DNA from: Prorocentrum cordatum
Lineage: Eukaryota; Sar; Dinophyceae; Prorocentrales; Prorocentraceae
Assembly: GCA_963575745.1 (NCBI GenBank)
Contig: CAUYUJ010002759.1
Coordinates: forward strand, 1 to 64,000
Length of the DNA stretch: 64,000 bases
Direction: 5' to 3'
Under the pieces are notes generated by a model that was given only the letters and a program-made list of their open reading frames with translations, made no database searches and was not told the DNA's origin. Positions 50,521-61,879 of the stretch are shown one piece after another (the stretch's first letter is position 1; each line of letters begins with the position of its first letter). The translations under genes and the position numbers were made by a program.

Positions 50521-51075
50521 CGAGGCCGGGGAGGGTACCCTCATGTCTTCGTGCTTGTGGGATGTTCTCGTGCATCCTGGGGAGGGTACCTTTGGATGTT
50601 CTGCGTGTGTTGCCCGGCGGAGGGTCCTCATGTTCTAGAGGGATGTTCTTCTGGCCGAGGTCCGACTGTACCGATGCCGGTACCCTTCCCTCGTTTTCCC
50701 TTCTTGGGGCCTCCTGGGAGGCCCCCGTTTCTACGGCTGGACCCGGCTCCCGATTCTGGTCAGAACGCGCCCCGGGGAAAGGTCCGGGGAGTAGCGGTAT
50801 GGGTAAGTGGTATCCCCCAAGCATCGTTTGACCGGTTGCAGATTGACAATGTCAGAGCGTATGCAAATCGCCATGAAGGAAACGGCTCCGGAGGGAGATG
50901 GGTCCAGGTCGGTGCACAGAATTGCTCAGGGTCAAAGTCTGGTCCTGGGGAGGCCTACCTGGGTCCCAGGACCTGCTTCCCCCAAGACCCGCTTCGCTCA
51001 TGCCAAACAAGTTGCCGTTTGTGGAGATACCCCAATTCGACGGCACCCGATGTGGGCGGCCTTCTTACCGCCAGG
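50521..51075. other. Non-coding stretch
   Basis: No gene or repeat recognised. Confidence 0.4.
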
Positions 51076-51079
51076 GGAC

Positions 51080-51150
51080 TCCTGCGTCGATGCGAGCAAT
51101 CCGCGCGGATCTCCGAAAGTTGATTTTTATGTTTGTCATGACTTGTTCCC
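51080..51150. repeat. Foldback family E, right-half fragment
   Basis: AATCCGCGCGGATCTCCGAA, TTTTTATGTTTGTCATGACT and TTGTTCCCC match the right arm of family E. Confidence 0.6.
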
Positions 51151-51159
51151 CGAACCCTC

Positions 51160-51300
51160 CTCCTCCTCCTCCTGCTCCTCCTCCTCCTCCTCCTCCTGCT
51201 CCCCCTCCTCCTCCTCCTCCTCCTCCCCTCCTCCTCCTCCTCCTCCTCCTCCTCCTCCTCCTCCTCCTCCCTCCTCCTCCTCCTCCCCCTCCCCCTCCTG
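51160..51300. repeat. (CTC)n microsatellite
   Basis: A CTC/CCT run with a few interruptions. Confidence 0.95.
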
Positions 51301-51479
51301 CCCCCGAGGAGGCCCTCCACTTTCTCATATAAGGCCGCCCCCCCCGCGCCCCCCCCCCACCCGGGTGGCCGCCAACCGCTCTCGGTCGGCGGCGACCTGT
51401 CTCCCAGAAGCGGTCCGAGAGCACTGGGGCGCAGTGGCAGACGACTTTCGGGGGCGGAAAAGAGGGGGGTGATGACTAG

Positions 51480-51640
51480 GGGGGGTAGATATCATGGCGT
51501 CGGCCATGATATTTCCCCAGATTTCATGGCGCCTCTTCTTGTTTCATTACGTTCCTGGCCCCCCCGCTGGGCCGCGCACATGCCGCCGGTCATGATTTGC
51601 ACCCCCCCCTCTGGGACACCCCCCTCTTGGCCGCTCCCGA
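51480..51640. repeat. Dispersed repeat, second copy of the 38.43-kb unit
   Basis: See 38,430-38,590. This copy carries an internal ATCATGGC/GCCATGAT inverted pair. Confidence 0.65.
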
Positions 51641-51949
51641 GAATTGGGGCACGGGGGGCGTGTGCCTGCGATTGGGTGCCGTGGGACAGGCGGGAAGCAC
51701 GCTTTCCTCCAGCGCCTGCGGTCAACGGGCCCCGGCCCGGCCCGCTGGCCAGCCGTCCGGCGGACTCGGCGCGCTCCGCTCCGCTCCGCTCCCCACTGGG
51801 CGGCGGCATCTCGCCCCCACCAGCCCATTCCCGCAGGTGGGGATCTTTCCGGCGAAACCCGCGCGGAACAGCCTGTGTCCGGCACCGCCCAAACATACTG
51901 ATATTAGATGCGCGTCGGCCACAACAGGGCGACGCGCGCGTTCGGAGAT
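51641..51949. other. Non-coding stretch
   Basis: GC-rich with a short GCTCC repeat (51,770-51,792). No gene recognised. Confidence 0.4.
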
Positions 51950-51952
51950 CTA

Positions 51953-52345
51953 CAGTGCAGGCCATGCCAGGAAACACCCTGCTTGCCTCCAAGGTGCCCT
52001 GGGTGTTTTGGGCTTCGAGAGTTCTGCTGTGGAAGGCGTGACGTTCCCACACCAGAAGTCGATGGACGTCCTGGGGTCTCAGGGTTTGATTTTTTGTGGA
52101 ATGTTTCTTTAGGGGAACGAACAACGACATAAACATACAACCTCTGAGGTCCGCGCGGATTTCTCGGATCGGCGCTGGAGCCCCCTGGCGGCGCCTCGGG
52201 CGCCGCCCCTGGCGCGCGCAGCGCGCCAGGGGGCGGGGGGGTCCAGCGCCGATTCGAGAAGTCCGCGCGGACCTCTGAGTTGTTATGTTTATGTCGTTGT
52301 TCGCTCCCCTATTCGTGTGGACTGGCCTCCACTGTAAAGGTAAAA
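51953..52345 (+). repeat. Dispersed repeat family B, copy 6, interrupted
   Basis: The 5' part (51,953-52,110) ends at GGAATGTTTCTT. The missing tail GTGGACTGGCCTCCACTGTA resumes at about 52,316, after a complete family E element. Confidence 0.8.
52112..52308. mobile_element. Foldback family E, complete short copy
   Basis: Begins GGGGAACGAACAACGACATA and ends TATGTCGTTGTTCGCTCCCC. Arms of about 70 bp run inward through CTCTGAGGTCCGCGCGGA to a GCGCGCGCAGCGCGCC centre. It is inserted in a family B repeat, which gives a clear empty-site comparison. Confidence 0.85.
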
Positions 52346-52519
52346 GCTCGTGGTGGGATCCTTCCGGCCCTGCCGCTCAGGAAGCCACGTGACACAAGAT
52401 GTTGTGCTATGTGTGTGCTCGGGTCGGGCGTAGGGCTTCGACAGAGGCCCACCGTACTGGCATGTCCTTACGCGTCCCACACATCTCCACCCAGAGTGGG
52501 CCGAGTCGGCCAGTGGGGC

Positions 52520-52722
52520 CGGGAATGGGAGGAGGAGGAAGAGGAGGAGGAGGAAGAAGAAGAAGGAGAAGAAGAAGAAGAAGAAGAAGAGGAGGAGGAG
52601 GAGGAGGAGGAGGACGAGGAGGAGGGGGAGGAGGGAGGAGGAGGAGGAGGAGGGTGAGGGAGGAGGAGAAGGAGGAGGAGGAGGGGGAGGAGGAGGAGGA
52701 GGAGGATGGGGAAGAGGAGGGG
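52520..52722. repeat. GGA/GAA purine tract
   Basis: About 200 bases of GGA and GAA repeats. Confidence 0.95.
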
Positions 52723-53300
52723 CCATGCCAGTGGGGATGGGGATCAGCTAAGCTATGCTCAGGGGGCGGGGGGCGCTGAGCACATCCCAGTCCCCAAGCA
52801 GCCGCGGTTCGAGCATTTCCCAGCCTCCCGTTCGAGGCAGAGCGACACGCTGTCAGCTTGCAGGGTATAGCTATCGAGTCGTAGTGGCCGTCGCCGCGAC
52901 ACGCTACGCATCTGTTCCACCCTAAGAAGGTACATACATGCATGCACACCCATGCACGTCACACACATACACATATGTATCGTATACATGCACATGCCCA
53001 TCCAAGTAAACCAGCAGGGGTGCGAACGGGACCCCTTCTGGATCATTTACGGGTGTCGATGTTTAGGCCAGGATTTGAGAAAGGCAGGGCTCTGGCTGCG
53101 GTCTCGACCCGGAGGCTTTCATCTCAGCGGGATGCCAGTGTCCGATCCCAGTCAGGTCCGACACAGTTGAGATCCGGAACGGGTTGTGTCCGAAACGGGT
53201 TGGGTCCGAACGGGGCTCTAAAGCGGATCCCAACCCGGCACGGGTCCTGGTCACTTGGAGGAGGAGGGCTCGCCCCATGTCTTTTTTCTCCTGCCTGTCT
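52723..53300. other. Non-coding stretch
   Basis: An AC/AT-rich patch near 52,930-52,990; otherwise unrecognised. Confidence 0.4.
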
Positions 53301-53312
53301 CCTCCCCCTTCT

Positions 53313-53382
53313 CTTCCTCCTCCTCCTCCTCCTCCTCCTCCTCCTCCTCCTCCTCCTCCTCCTCCTCCTCCTCCTCCTCCCC
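53313..53382. repeat. (CTC)n microsatellite
   Basis: A pure CTC run. Confidence 0.95.
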
Positions 53383-53517
53383 CCGTGGTACGGGCGCTCC
53401 TCCTCCTTTGTCCTCCTCCTCCGCCTCCTCCTCCCGGGGCCCGGCTGCCGGCCGCGCTCGCAGGACGGGCGCGGTGCACGGCGGGCGGCGGGCGGCCTCC
53501 CTGCAGCGTGCCCGCTC

Positions 53518-53730
53518 CAGTCCCCGACGCAGAGCGCCCACTCGCCCGCAAGCGCCCGAAAAGTGCACGCCTTCCCTCCTGTGCTCGTCCACGCACACGC
53601 GCCCGAAAAGTGCACTCCTTCCCGCCCGAAAAGTGCAGCGCCCACGCGCACGCGCTCAAGTCCCCGACGCAGAGCGCCCACTCGCCCGCAGAGCGCCCGA
53701 CAAGTGCACGCCTTCCCTCCTGTGCAGTGG
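53518..53730. repeat. About 141-bp direct repeat with CCCGAAAAGTGCA units
   Basis: GTCCCCGACGCAGAGCGCCC occurs near 53,520 and 53,660. GCGCCCGAAAAGTGCA and variants occur four times. Confidence 0.75.
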
Positions 53731-53747
53731 GGGCCCAGACCAAGGAA

Positions 53748-53946
53748 CTGGGGGAACGAACAATGACATAAACGTAAAAACTCGGAGGTCCGCGCGGATT
53801 TCTCGGATCCGTGCCGGACCCCCCTGGGGGCGCCTCCGCCGCCGCCCCTGGCGCGCTCCGCGCGCCAGGGAGGGGGGTCCAGCGCGAATCCGAGAAGTCC
53901 GCGCGGACCTCCGAGTTTTTATGTTTATGTCACTTTTTGTTCCCCT
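53748..53946. mobile_element. Foldback family E, complete short copy 2
   Basis: GGGGAACGAACAATGACATA at the left, TATGTCAC...GTTCCCC at the right, with arms through AAACTCGGAGGTCCGCGCGG. Immediately to its right, a family B repeat begins in mid-unit, so this copy also lies against family B. Confidence 0.85.
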
Positions 53947-54110
53947 AACCCTGCTTGCCTCCAGGATGCCCTGGGATTCTTTGGGTTCCGATGGTATTGC
54001 GATGGACGGCGCGACGTTCCCGCACGAAAAATCGATGGACGTCCTGAGGTATCAGGATTTAGTTTCTGGTGAAAGGTTTCTTGTGGACTGGCCTCCACTG
54101 TACCCAGCAG
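53947..54110 (+). repeat. Dispersed repeat family B, copy 7, 5'-truncated
   Basis: Starts at CCCTGCTTGCCTCCAGG and runs to CCTCCACTGTACCC. Confidence 0.8.
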
Positions 54111-54680
54111 TCGTTGAAAGTATGTATTTTTGGATTCCCAGACTCCAATATACTTTAAGCCCCTTCCTACTTCATTGATCGAGTGGCTTCACCTTTTCCG
54201 TCCTCCGCAGGGGGCGGACGGAACCCAATCTATTTTCAACGCCTTCTTCTTCCATGTTTTTACCTACTTCTTCCGACCGATGGGTAGGGGACCGGATTTG
54301 GGCCACTTGCGAGTAGTTGTTGTCTGCGAACAGTGGAACGCGTTTGCCGTTTTTCCCCCGAAAAGAATCCGGAATTTATACATAACCACCGCCTGGAGGA
54401 TCAATGTTTGGGGACCTCGGCAGGTGGTGGATATGGACATATTCGGGCCCACAGGGGCCAACATATATCCATATCCACTGCCCGCCGCGGCACCAGGACG
54501 TCAAGGAGGTGCAGAAAAGAAGAACTTCCCCCGACAAGGGCAGGGATCTCGCCGAGGGACGAGGAGGACGCCCTCCCGGCAAGGTGCAGCAGCACCGCTG
54601 CGCGTCCCCGCTGCTCTCGCGGCCGAGCTGGCAGCAGCAGGGCGCGGCAGAGGCGGGCCGTCCTGAGAGTCGCCGCCGTG
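54111..54680. other. Non-coding stretch with a small hairpin
   Basis: GTGGATATGG at 54,427 pairs with CCATATCCAC at about 54,469, a 53-bp foldback. No gene recognised. Confidence 0.4.
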
Positions 54681-54682
54681 CG

Positions 54683-54683
<1 letters not shown>

Positions 54684-54731
<48 letters not shown>

Positions 54732-54845
54732 AAGTCGTCGTCGTCGTCGTCATCGTTGCGTCGTCGTCGTTGTCGTCGTCGTTGAGTCGTCGTCGTCGTC
54801 GTTGCGTCGTCGTTGCGTCGTCGTCGTCGTCGCCGTCGTCGTCGC
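54684..54845. repeat. (GTC)n microsatellite
   Basis: A near-pure GTC/CGT run of about 160 bases. Confidence 0.95.
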
Positions 54846-55296
54846 CTCCTTTCGGGGGAGGGCGAGTTTAGACTGTCGGCGGCCCTCCTCTCCCCCATCT
54901 TCCCTCTTCCTCATCCTTTTCTCCTCCTTTTCTCCTCCTCCTGTCCCCCCTCGTTCGGGATGGCCGCTGTGGTGTCTCAGCTGGGCCTCCTCCCGGTCGG
55001 CAGCGCCTGGACAGCCAGGAGAGATCAGAGCTCTCGGAAACACCGAACTTACTCGCTCTTTGGACGCGGGTGGCCACGCTCAGAACACACGAGGCATCCC
55101 TCTCTCTCTCTCTTTTTCTCTGTTCCCTCCCTCCTTCATCCCCTCCCGCTCCCCCATTCTCCTTTTCTCTCTCCTCCATTTCTCTTTTATCTCCGCCCCT
55201 CCTCCCCTCTCATCCACCCTCCCCCTCAAGGAGGAGGAAAAGGAGGAGGAGGAGGGATCCTTTTCATCCCTCTGTTTCTGCGGCTCTCTTCCTGCT
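54846..55296. other. Pyrimidine-rich stretch ahead of a decayed coding sequence
   Basis: CTC/TTC-rich, especially 54,895-54,950 and 55,100-55,230. It may simply be low-complexity sequence. Confidence 0.4.
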
Positions 55297-55321
55297 GGCT
55301 CGAGTAAACGTTTGGCTCAAG
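55297..55321 (+). other. Spliced-leader-like tandem sequence
   Basis: GGCTCGAGTAAACG is followed by TTTGGCTCAAGTAAATG. TTTGGCTCAAG equals the last 11 bases of the dinoflagellate spliced leader. Relict leaders at the 5' end of retro-inserted genes are known in dinoflagellates. The ATG of the downstream frame lies 37 bases further on. Eleven bases could match by chance. Confidence 0.35.
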
Positions 55322-55357
55322 TAAATGCTTGGGAGTCCAGGAGGCGTGTTCCACGGA

Positions 55358-56200
55358 TGTCTGAGAGCGGGACGGGAGGTAGCGGTAGGAATGTCAAACC
55401 GTTCGGAGGCCCGCCGGTGAAGAAGAAAGGCAAGCAAGAGACCGAGGGCATGTTCGCCGTAACGGAAGACAAGCCACCATGGGCAGTGGCCATGCGAGGT
55501 GGGAGAGGCGAAGGCGATGGCCATGAGGCACAGGGGGGGGTGCGCGAGCTGCGGGAGCAGGTCAATGAGGTGCAGCTAGAGACCTTCCGGCAGGCTGCGA
55601 AGGTGGCGCCGACGGCGACGCCTGGGCCGACAGCGGGGCAGAACAGCAGGAGAAGCTGGGGGAAGGAGGGGGAAAACATCGCGCGCTCTCTTTCGGCACG
55701 CCTCCAGGATACACTAAGGCGAAGGACATTGTCACTTGCATCGGGGGCGTGTTGAAGGAGGTGGAGTCGGAGTTGGATAAAGTGTTCGCGTTTTGCGTGC
55801 AGCGGGACGTTTGCGGAAGAGGGTGGGGTTCGTTTCAAGTCAGCGGGCGCAAAGTGGGATTAGTTTGGCCAACCCGCCGCCCAACGCAAGCGCGAGTACC
55901 AGGGTAAACGGATTCATTGCAGCGTGGACTCCAAGCATCAGGACCAGAATTCGGAGGAGGCGGAACGGGAGCAATTCGGGAGGCAGTGAGGACCGTCATC
56001 GGGATGAGTCGGTGAGTGGACGGAGACTCTGTCAAGCGGGACATCGACACTCGTTGGAGACGCAGCGGCGTACCACGATGATTTCGACCAGGCTTACGAC
56101 AAATGACACGGGTCACAGATGTCCCAGGGAGGAGGAAGAGGAAGGTATAGGGAAGTCGGCGGTGATGTCCACTTCACGATCTTACGAAACACTTGAGCGG
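55358..56200 (+). pseudogene. Unrecognised coding sequence, frameshifted
   Basis: From the ATG at 55,358 the frame reads MSESGTGGSGRNVKPFGG and continues with charged, coding-like sequence (VRELREQVNEVQLETFRQAA) to about 55,695. The coding sense then moves to another frame (KDIVTCIGGVLKEVESELDK, FAFCVQRDVCGRGWGSFQVSG) to about 55,905, and later patches (DIDTRWRRSG) appear in further frames. I do not recognise the family. With spliced-leader-like sequence upstream and no introns, it may be a decayed retro-inserted gene copy. Confidence 0.45.
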
Positions 56201-58400
56201 TGAAGCCAGCAGGTCATGTTCTGGCTGATTCTCCGGATTGCTCGCAGGGCGCAATGGGGCATCAAGGAGGGAGGGGGGAATTTGTCGTCCTCTGCTCGAT
56301 CGCGAACGGAATGCAGGATGGCAGGATGCGAATTATTGGTCGCGCTGGGGTGCTAGATCTTCTAAAAGGGGGCCTGTTGCCGACAATAGCATCAGGGGCG
56401 GCCAAACCGACCCCTAGCAAACCATACCCTTGCGTAGCGAGTTTTGCGCTTTCGAGGTCAATGCGGTCCGCGCGTGCGTTGGCTGCAGACTCGAGCAAAA
56501 TGAATTGCCCACGCGCGAAGCGCTCTCGGGGCACGACTGGCGCCGCCCCAAAGGAATGCGCAAACAGAAGTCATGAAGTGCAGCAAGTGTGCCGCGCAGC
56601 TTCCTCGATCGAGTCGGCATGCGCGCTTGTTTGGCGGAGTTGGCGAAGGAGCAATGGGAGCATCGCTGCCATTCTTGCGCGTGCGTCTACAATGTTTTCA
56701 GATGCGGCACCATCGCATCTGCATCTTGGGGCGCGAGCGGCTTCGCAACTAGAGGAAACATATGATTGCCCGCTGACACTTTTCGGTGCTACTGTTGACT
56801 CGATCATCTTAACCACTCGCGTGCGTTTTGTGTTTGTCTCAGAATCAATGCTCGACAGTGGCCCCTCGCGGAAATTGCAGGGATTTGACGACAACTCGCC
56901 GTCGATTTCGGCTGACGCCCGGGGCCCCGCTTTCCTAGGTCACCGAGAATGTTAGGATATGCGGGGGTTGCCAGACGATTGATGCTGGCGGTCGGACTCC
57001 GGAGCTCGCGGTTTCCCTCGAGCGAGCTGGGCGAGGCCCCCCCCCCCCGAAGCCGCAACGAGGCTCCGAAAAAAGGTCTTCTGAGGCCCCCAAAAGAGCT
57101 CCGAGAGGGCTCCAAGCCGACCCCCAGTGGGCCCCAGGTCAAGGTGCACGGTGCATCATGCAACCGCAATGGCATGGCGGGGGACGTTGTTGTTGAGCAC
57201 GACGCCGCGCCGTGGGGCAAACGGCAATGCATGCCGCATCGAGGAAAACCTTACCCTCTTGCTCCAAGGGAGCACGCGGAAACAATACGACGTAAAAGTG
57301 TGCATGCAAATGTCGCTTGCAGGAGCCTCCTTGGGACTCTCTCGGGGTTCTCTCGGGGCGTCCTCGGGGCTTCAGGACAGCCCCAGCGCGGCCCAAGACG
57401 GCTCCAAGAGGGCACCGGCGTGGCCCACGCAACGGCCCAAACTCATGTTGCACCATGCATCCTGATGCGGGCCCTCCAAACATGTATTTGGACCCCTTCT
57501 GATGGGTGCCCTCTGGGGCGTTCTTTGGGGCCCTCAATGGGTTCGAGGGGGCTGTGGGTGGGCCTTGGGGAGACCCCCGGGGGGGTTCCAGGAGGACCCC
57601 GGATGGATCCCCAGATGGCCCAGAGCCAAAAATCATTTTGAATATTGGATTTGGGCCCTCTTGGGGGGTAACCAGATTTTATTAAAGCCGCATTGGCGAG
57701 TTCTCGGCAACACGGGCTCCCCCCGGCTTCGGGCGGGTTTCAGGAAGTCCCGGAGAATGCCCCCACGGGGCATCAAGTGGACCCCGAGACATTCCTGAAT
57801 CAGGATGCAGCGCGCGCCCTAACTTTGGATTTTCTTGGGGTCCAGGCGGGGCTCTCCCGAGGTCCTCTTGTGGGCCTCACGGGGCCCACTTGGGGATCCC
57901 TTGAGCCCTCAGGCAGGCTTCCAGAAAGTGTTGGCGCTCCGCGTATCCCCACCAGCCCGTCCAAAAAATCACCAGGCGACTTGCCTTGATCATCGGGAGG
58001 AGCGATGAGGGCGAAGGGGTGAGCCAGGAGGGAGGGGTGATATACAATAGCAGTTGAATACGAGAGTGGTCATGGACAGCAGTGTTCATATACGCAAGTG
58101 GTCGTGCACAAGAGGCCCTCTTGGGTATCTCTTGGGCCCCCTTGGGGCCCTCGTGGGGCTCGCTGAGGGCCGTCTTGAGGCCCTCTAGGGGCCCTCTTGG
58201 AGCATTGCCCGGGCCCTCCAGGGCCTTCCAGTGCGATCCGGAGGGCTTCGAGCGGGCTCACGACGGTTCCAAGAGAGCTTCAAAGTTTGTCAATATTTTT
58301 GAAATTTTGAGGCCCTCCTGAGGCTCTCTTGGAGCCCTTTTGAGGCCCTCCGAGATTGCATTGCAAGGCCTGGAGGGCCCCCCCGAGGGCCCCCGACCAG
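56200..58400. other. No assignable gene
   Basis: A 251-codon open frame at 56,200-56,955 (+) has no recognised domain, and its other strand is also open in places. 57,060-58,340 holds degenerate CTCCAAGAGGGC/CTCTTGGGGCC-type repeats. GGTTTGCTAGGGGTCGGTTT (as complement, about 56,397-56,430) recurs at about 60,624-60,655 in inverted orientation. Confidence 0.35.
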
Positions 58401-58414
58401 GAAACCTCCGGGGG

Positions 58415-58605
58415 GGGGGTCGTCACGGTAGCCTCCGGTTTGGGCGCCCCCTCGTCACGGAAGCTTCCGGTTTAGGTTGCGCCCGGGGCCCCCCCGAGCT
58501 CGTCGCGGAAGCCTCCAGTTTAGGCACAAGTCGGGAAACAAGACAGACGGGCGGGGGTCCCGGGGGGGGTCGCCACGGAAGCCTCCGGTTTGGGGCGCGC
58601 CCAAA
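58415..58605. repeat. GTCACGGAAGCCTCCGGTTT repeat, four copies
   Basis: Copies of (T)CACGGAAGCCTCCGGTTTGG or close variants near 58,420, 58,454, 58,503 and 58,569, with irregular spacing. Confidence 0.75.
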
Positions 58606-61260
58606 TGATGCACTACCGTGACGAGCTCCGGGTCCACACTTTCGAAATTTTCATTCGGGGATCCGCCCCAGGCGAGCCCCAAAAGACAGTCGCGCGGCCC
58701 CCGCAAGCCGCGCGAGTGCAGTTTGGGCCTCGCTGGGGGGCGGAGGGCAAGGTTTTGTCGCAGGTGCCGCGGGAGTCCAGGCCGGCTGGTCTTTCCCGAT
58801 CTTCCCCCCGTTACTCCGCCGCCATCCTCTCCTCCTTCCTTACTCCTTCGTGTCTCCCCCTCCCTCGCCGTCCCCTCGCCACTCTTTCCTTGCTCTTCAC
58901 TTTGGCCTCTCGCCATCTCCCTCTTTCCATTCTGTCCACTTCTCCGCTGTCCTCACAACATCCCCACCTTCTCTGTCTCTCCTCCTTGCCCTCTTTTCCT
59001 CCCCCCGCTTTCCTCGCTTTTCCTCGCCCCCTCCCTCCCTAGTGCCCCTTCCCTCCCATCCCTCCCCCCTCGCATTGGCCCCCCTCGCCCGCATCGCCCT
59101 TGCCCTCGTTTCTTCCTCTCCTTCCCTGCCTCCGACATTCCTTCCCTCCCCCGTATCTCTCCTACCTCCTCTGGCTCCTCTCCCACGCCCCCCTCCCTGT
59201 GTGCGTCTTTCGCCCTGTCTCCCTTCCCCCCCTTCTCTCCCCCCCCCCCTCCCCCCTCCCTCCCCCCTCCCTCCCTTAGACCCTCGCCTGGCGACGCGCT
59301 GCACAATGCACTCCGCCGCGAGGGCGAGCTGGGCCAGGGGTCGAGGAGGAGGGGGGCGGAGGAGGGGGAAGTTGAGAGAGGGCGGGGAGGGGGGGGACGA
59401 ACGGGGGCGGCAGGGGAGGGGAGGATATATAAAATATGAGGACGGGATATCAGGCGGAAGTGGAGGGGTGGGGGTTGCACGTGCGGTTTGTGCGGCATGT
59501 GCTGGCATGTTGCACCCAGGCATACTATTGGTTCCCAGTGTTTGCAACTCATTGCCTCAATATGTGCAACGTACTGTGTTGCGTCTGTGGGGATGCGTGG
59601 CCAATGCCTTGAAACGTCCGCAGTCTTTCATGGGGCGCGTGAGCCTGGTCGCGCAGCACGTGCGTACTCATGCGCCTGGCTCGGCACCGGAGCCATAGTT
59701 GCCAACGCAGACATGGGCGCTCTGTGATAGAGCCAAGTGTGGATCCTATGATATGTCTGTTTGTGCACTTTCGAGGCTCCTGATATGTAGCGGGAACGCG
59801 TTGTCAAAACCCCTTCCACAGGAGGACCGTCTCTTTGGGCCATCATTTGCTCGATTCGCCATCCCTGCAGGCGTATGCGTACGTCAGGGTGGGTGACGTT
59901 TCACTTGCTCGTCCATATACAAAAGGCGTGGTGTTCCTGTGTCAAATTCCCGAAGTAGCGAAACGATTTATTTGTAATACTGGTGTCGTGAGTGTGCCGA
60001 TCACTTTTGAGAAATCGTTCAAGGTTTGCCAGGTATGTTGTAAGACTGTTCAAATCCTGGCGGTCGTACTTCACCGCGCGCAAAGCATGCGACTGCTTCG
60101 TTGGGATATGTTCGTTTTGGGGGTGGTTGCGTTTTTTCCTAGCCGCCCAGGTTCAGTGCGCGTTTCGGCTCACCGACATCACGTGCGCACCTTGGAGCTC
60201 TGATTCGCATTAGAAAGAGTTGCGCTACGCAGCGCAGGGCCGAGGCATGATATGTTGAATGATAAACGCCCGTGCCAGCGCAGACGCGTCGCTCTGGCCG
60301 GCCACCGTTGGTCACGCCATTCGAAGGCAGCGCGTGGATTTCATGCGCCGTTGACGTTTCCCGATGACTGTCCGTGGGCCGTGCCCCTTATCTCGCGTCG
60401 TTCTTTCTGCCGGCCCGTCGTCGCGACTTCTGCCCGCGCTGGCGCTTTCGTTTATGTTCGTCCCCGAAGCGCTTGACTGGTGCAGTGGTTTCCAAAACGT
60501 CTCGATTTAGTTGTCTCTCCGCATGCCCCCGGGACCGCGACCCGGTCTTGCGAGAGCGACGCTCTCAGGAAGGATATCATTCGCTCCCTGTGTTTGCGCA
60601 CTTCCGCCTTCTTTGAAAAAAGGGCATGGTTTGGTAGGGGTCGGTTTGGCCGCGCCCGATAGCATAGAGTAGTTTTTAGAATCTGGCCATGAGTGGCGCC
60701 GTTTGCCGGCGACCGCGACAACGACATTCATTGGGGCATTTTTTTGCGCAGCTGATGGGTGATTCGGGGGGGCGAAACACATTTTGACGCCGGCAGCCCG
60801 AATTTGGTTCGCTTTGATTTCTGTTGCGGCCCAGCTTCTTGCCCCGTTGCCTCGCTGCGCTTGTGCCACAGCGGGGCGCCGAGCATCGATTCCGATGCTA
60901 ATTTGCACGCGTGTGGCTTATTCCGCAGCAAGCCTGGAAACAAACAAGTGGTTTTGCTTTTGGAGTGGATGCGAACGTCGTCTTGTGCCGGAGAGTGCTC
61001 GCAGACGGCTGGCGAGTCACAGGGAAGTGCGAGCACTGACGAAGACGCGATCGTGGCCACATATTGACGGACTAGTTACACGGAGTTAACCTTACTGCGA
61101 CAGCCAGCGGATTTGCACATTTTTGGGACCAGCCGCGGACGCATCGTTTGTGCAGCAGCGAATGGAGGTGGCACGCGCGCTACATCTTCGTTGAGTCGTC
61201 GGGGCAGGGCTGCGTTGCGGACCATTGCGTCTATTTGGGGCGGCTTGAAAGGCGCAAATG
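58606..61260. other. No assignable gene
   Basis: A long pyrimidine-rich block (58,780-59,280, CTCC/CCTT) is followed by a purine-rich block (59,335-59,430). 59,450-61,260 is less biased and carries only short open frames. I see no gene. Confidence 0.4.
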
Positions 61261-61879
61261 ATTGATTACAGAGCCGTTTGGGGGCAATCCTGACATTCCA
61301 AACATACGCAAAGCTGGCTGCCCGAGAGCAAGGCGACGCTCGACGACCAGCATTCGCCACAAGATATCATCACCATGCTCCATTGATCGACGAGATTCCG
61401 AAGGTGTGCTTCCTCATTTGCCCCATCTTATTGCGACGGTGGTGGGAGCAGCTCGACGGAGGCGCTGGGGAAACGAAGCAGAAACTATACCACAAGCGCG
61501 AGGCTTCTGATTTCTTCAAAGCGCGAAACGCGGGGAGCATGACGCACACGTTCGGAAAGATATGTCCAATCATATATGGAAAGCTTTCCGGGCGGAATGT
61601 CGCCAGCGACATGACCCGGAAGTGCGCGACGTTGCCGAGCGAGGGCCCCGCTTCCGGGACCCACAGCGAGCTCAACAAAGACATTCCAGAATGGGGATCG
61701 TCGCCGAGGTGCGCACATGGTCAGGACGTCGTCTTCGACAGCGGGGGCGGTGCCAAGGGTTTTATTCCAATCCTACGAGGACTTGCGTTAAGAATGGGAA
61801 CCAGGCGCAGTCGACAAAGCCTGCGTGACGGACGACACCAGAGGCCACGGCAGAGGAACTCACTGCAACTGTCTGGCGC

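Noticed and set aside
52407-53743. Open frames around 52.4-53.7 kb with protein-like length
   Set aside because: They are built from GGA/CTC repeats and GC-rich direct repeats and show no conserved motif.
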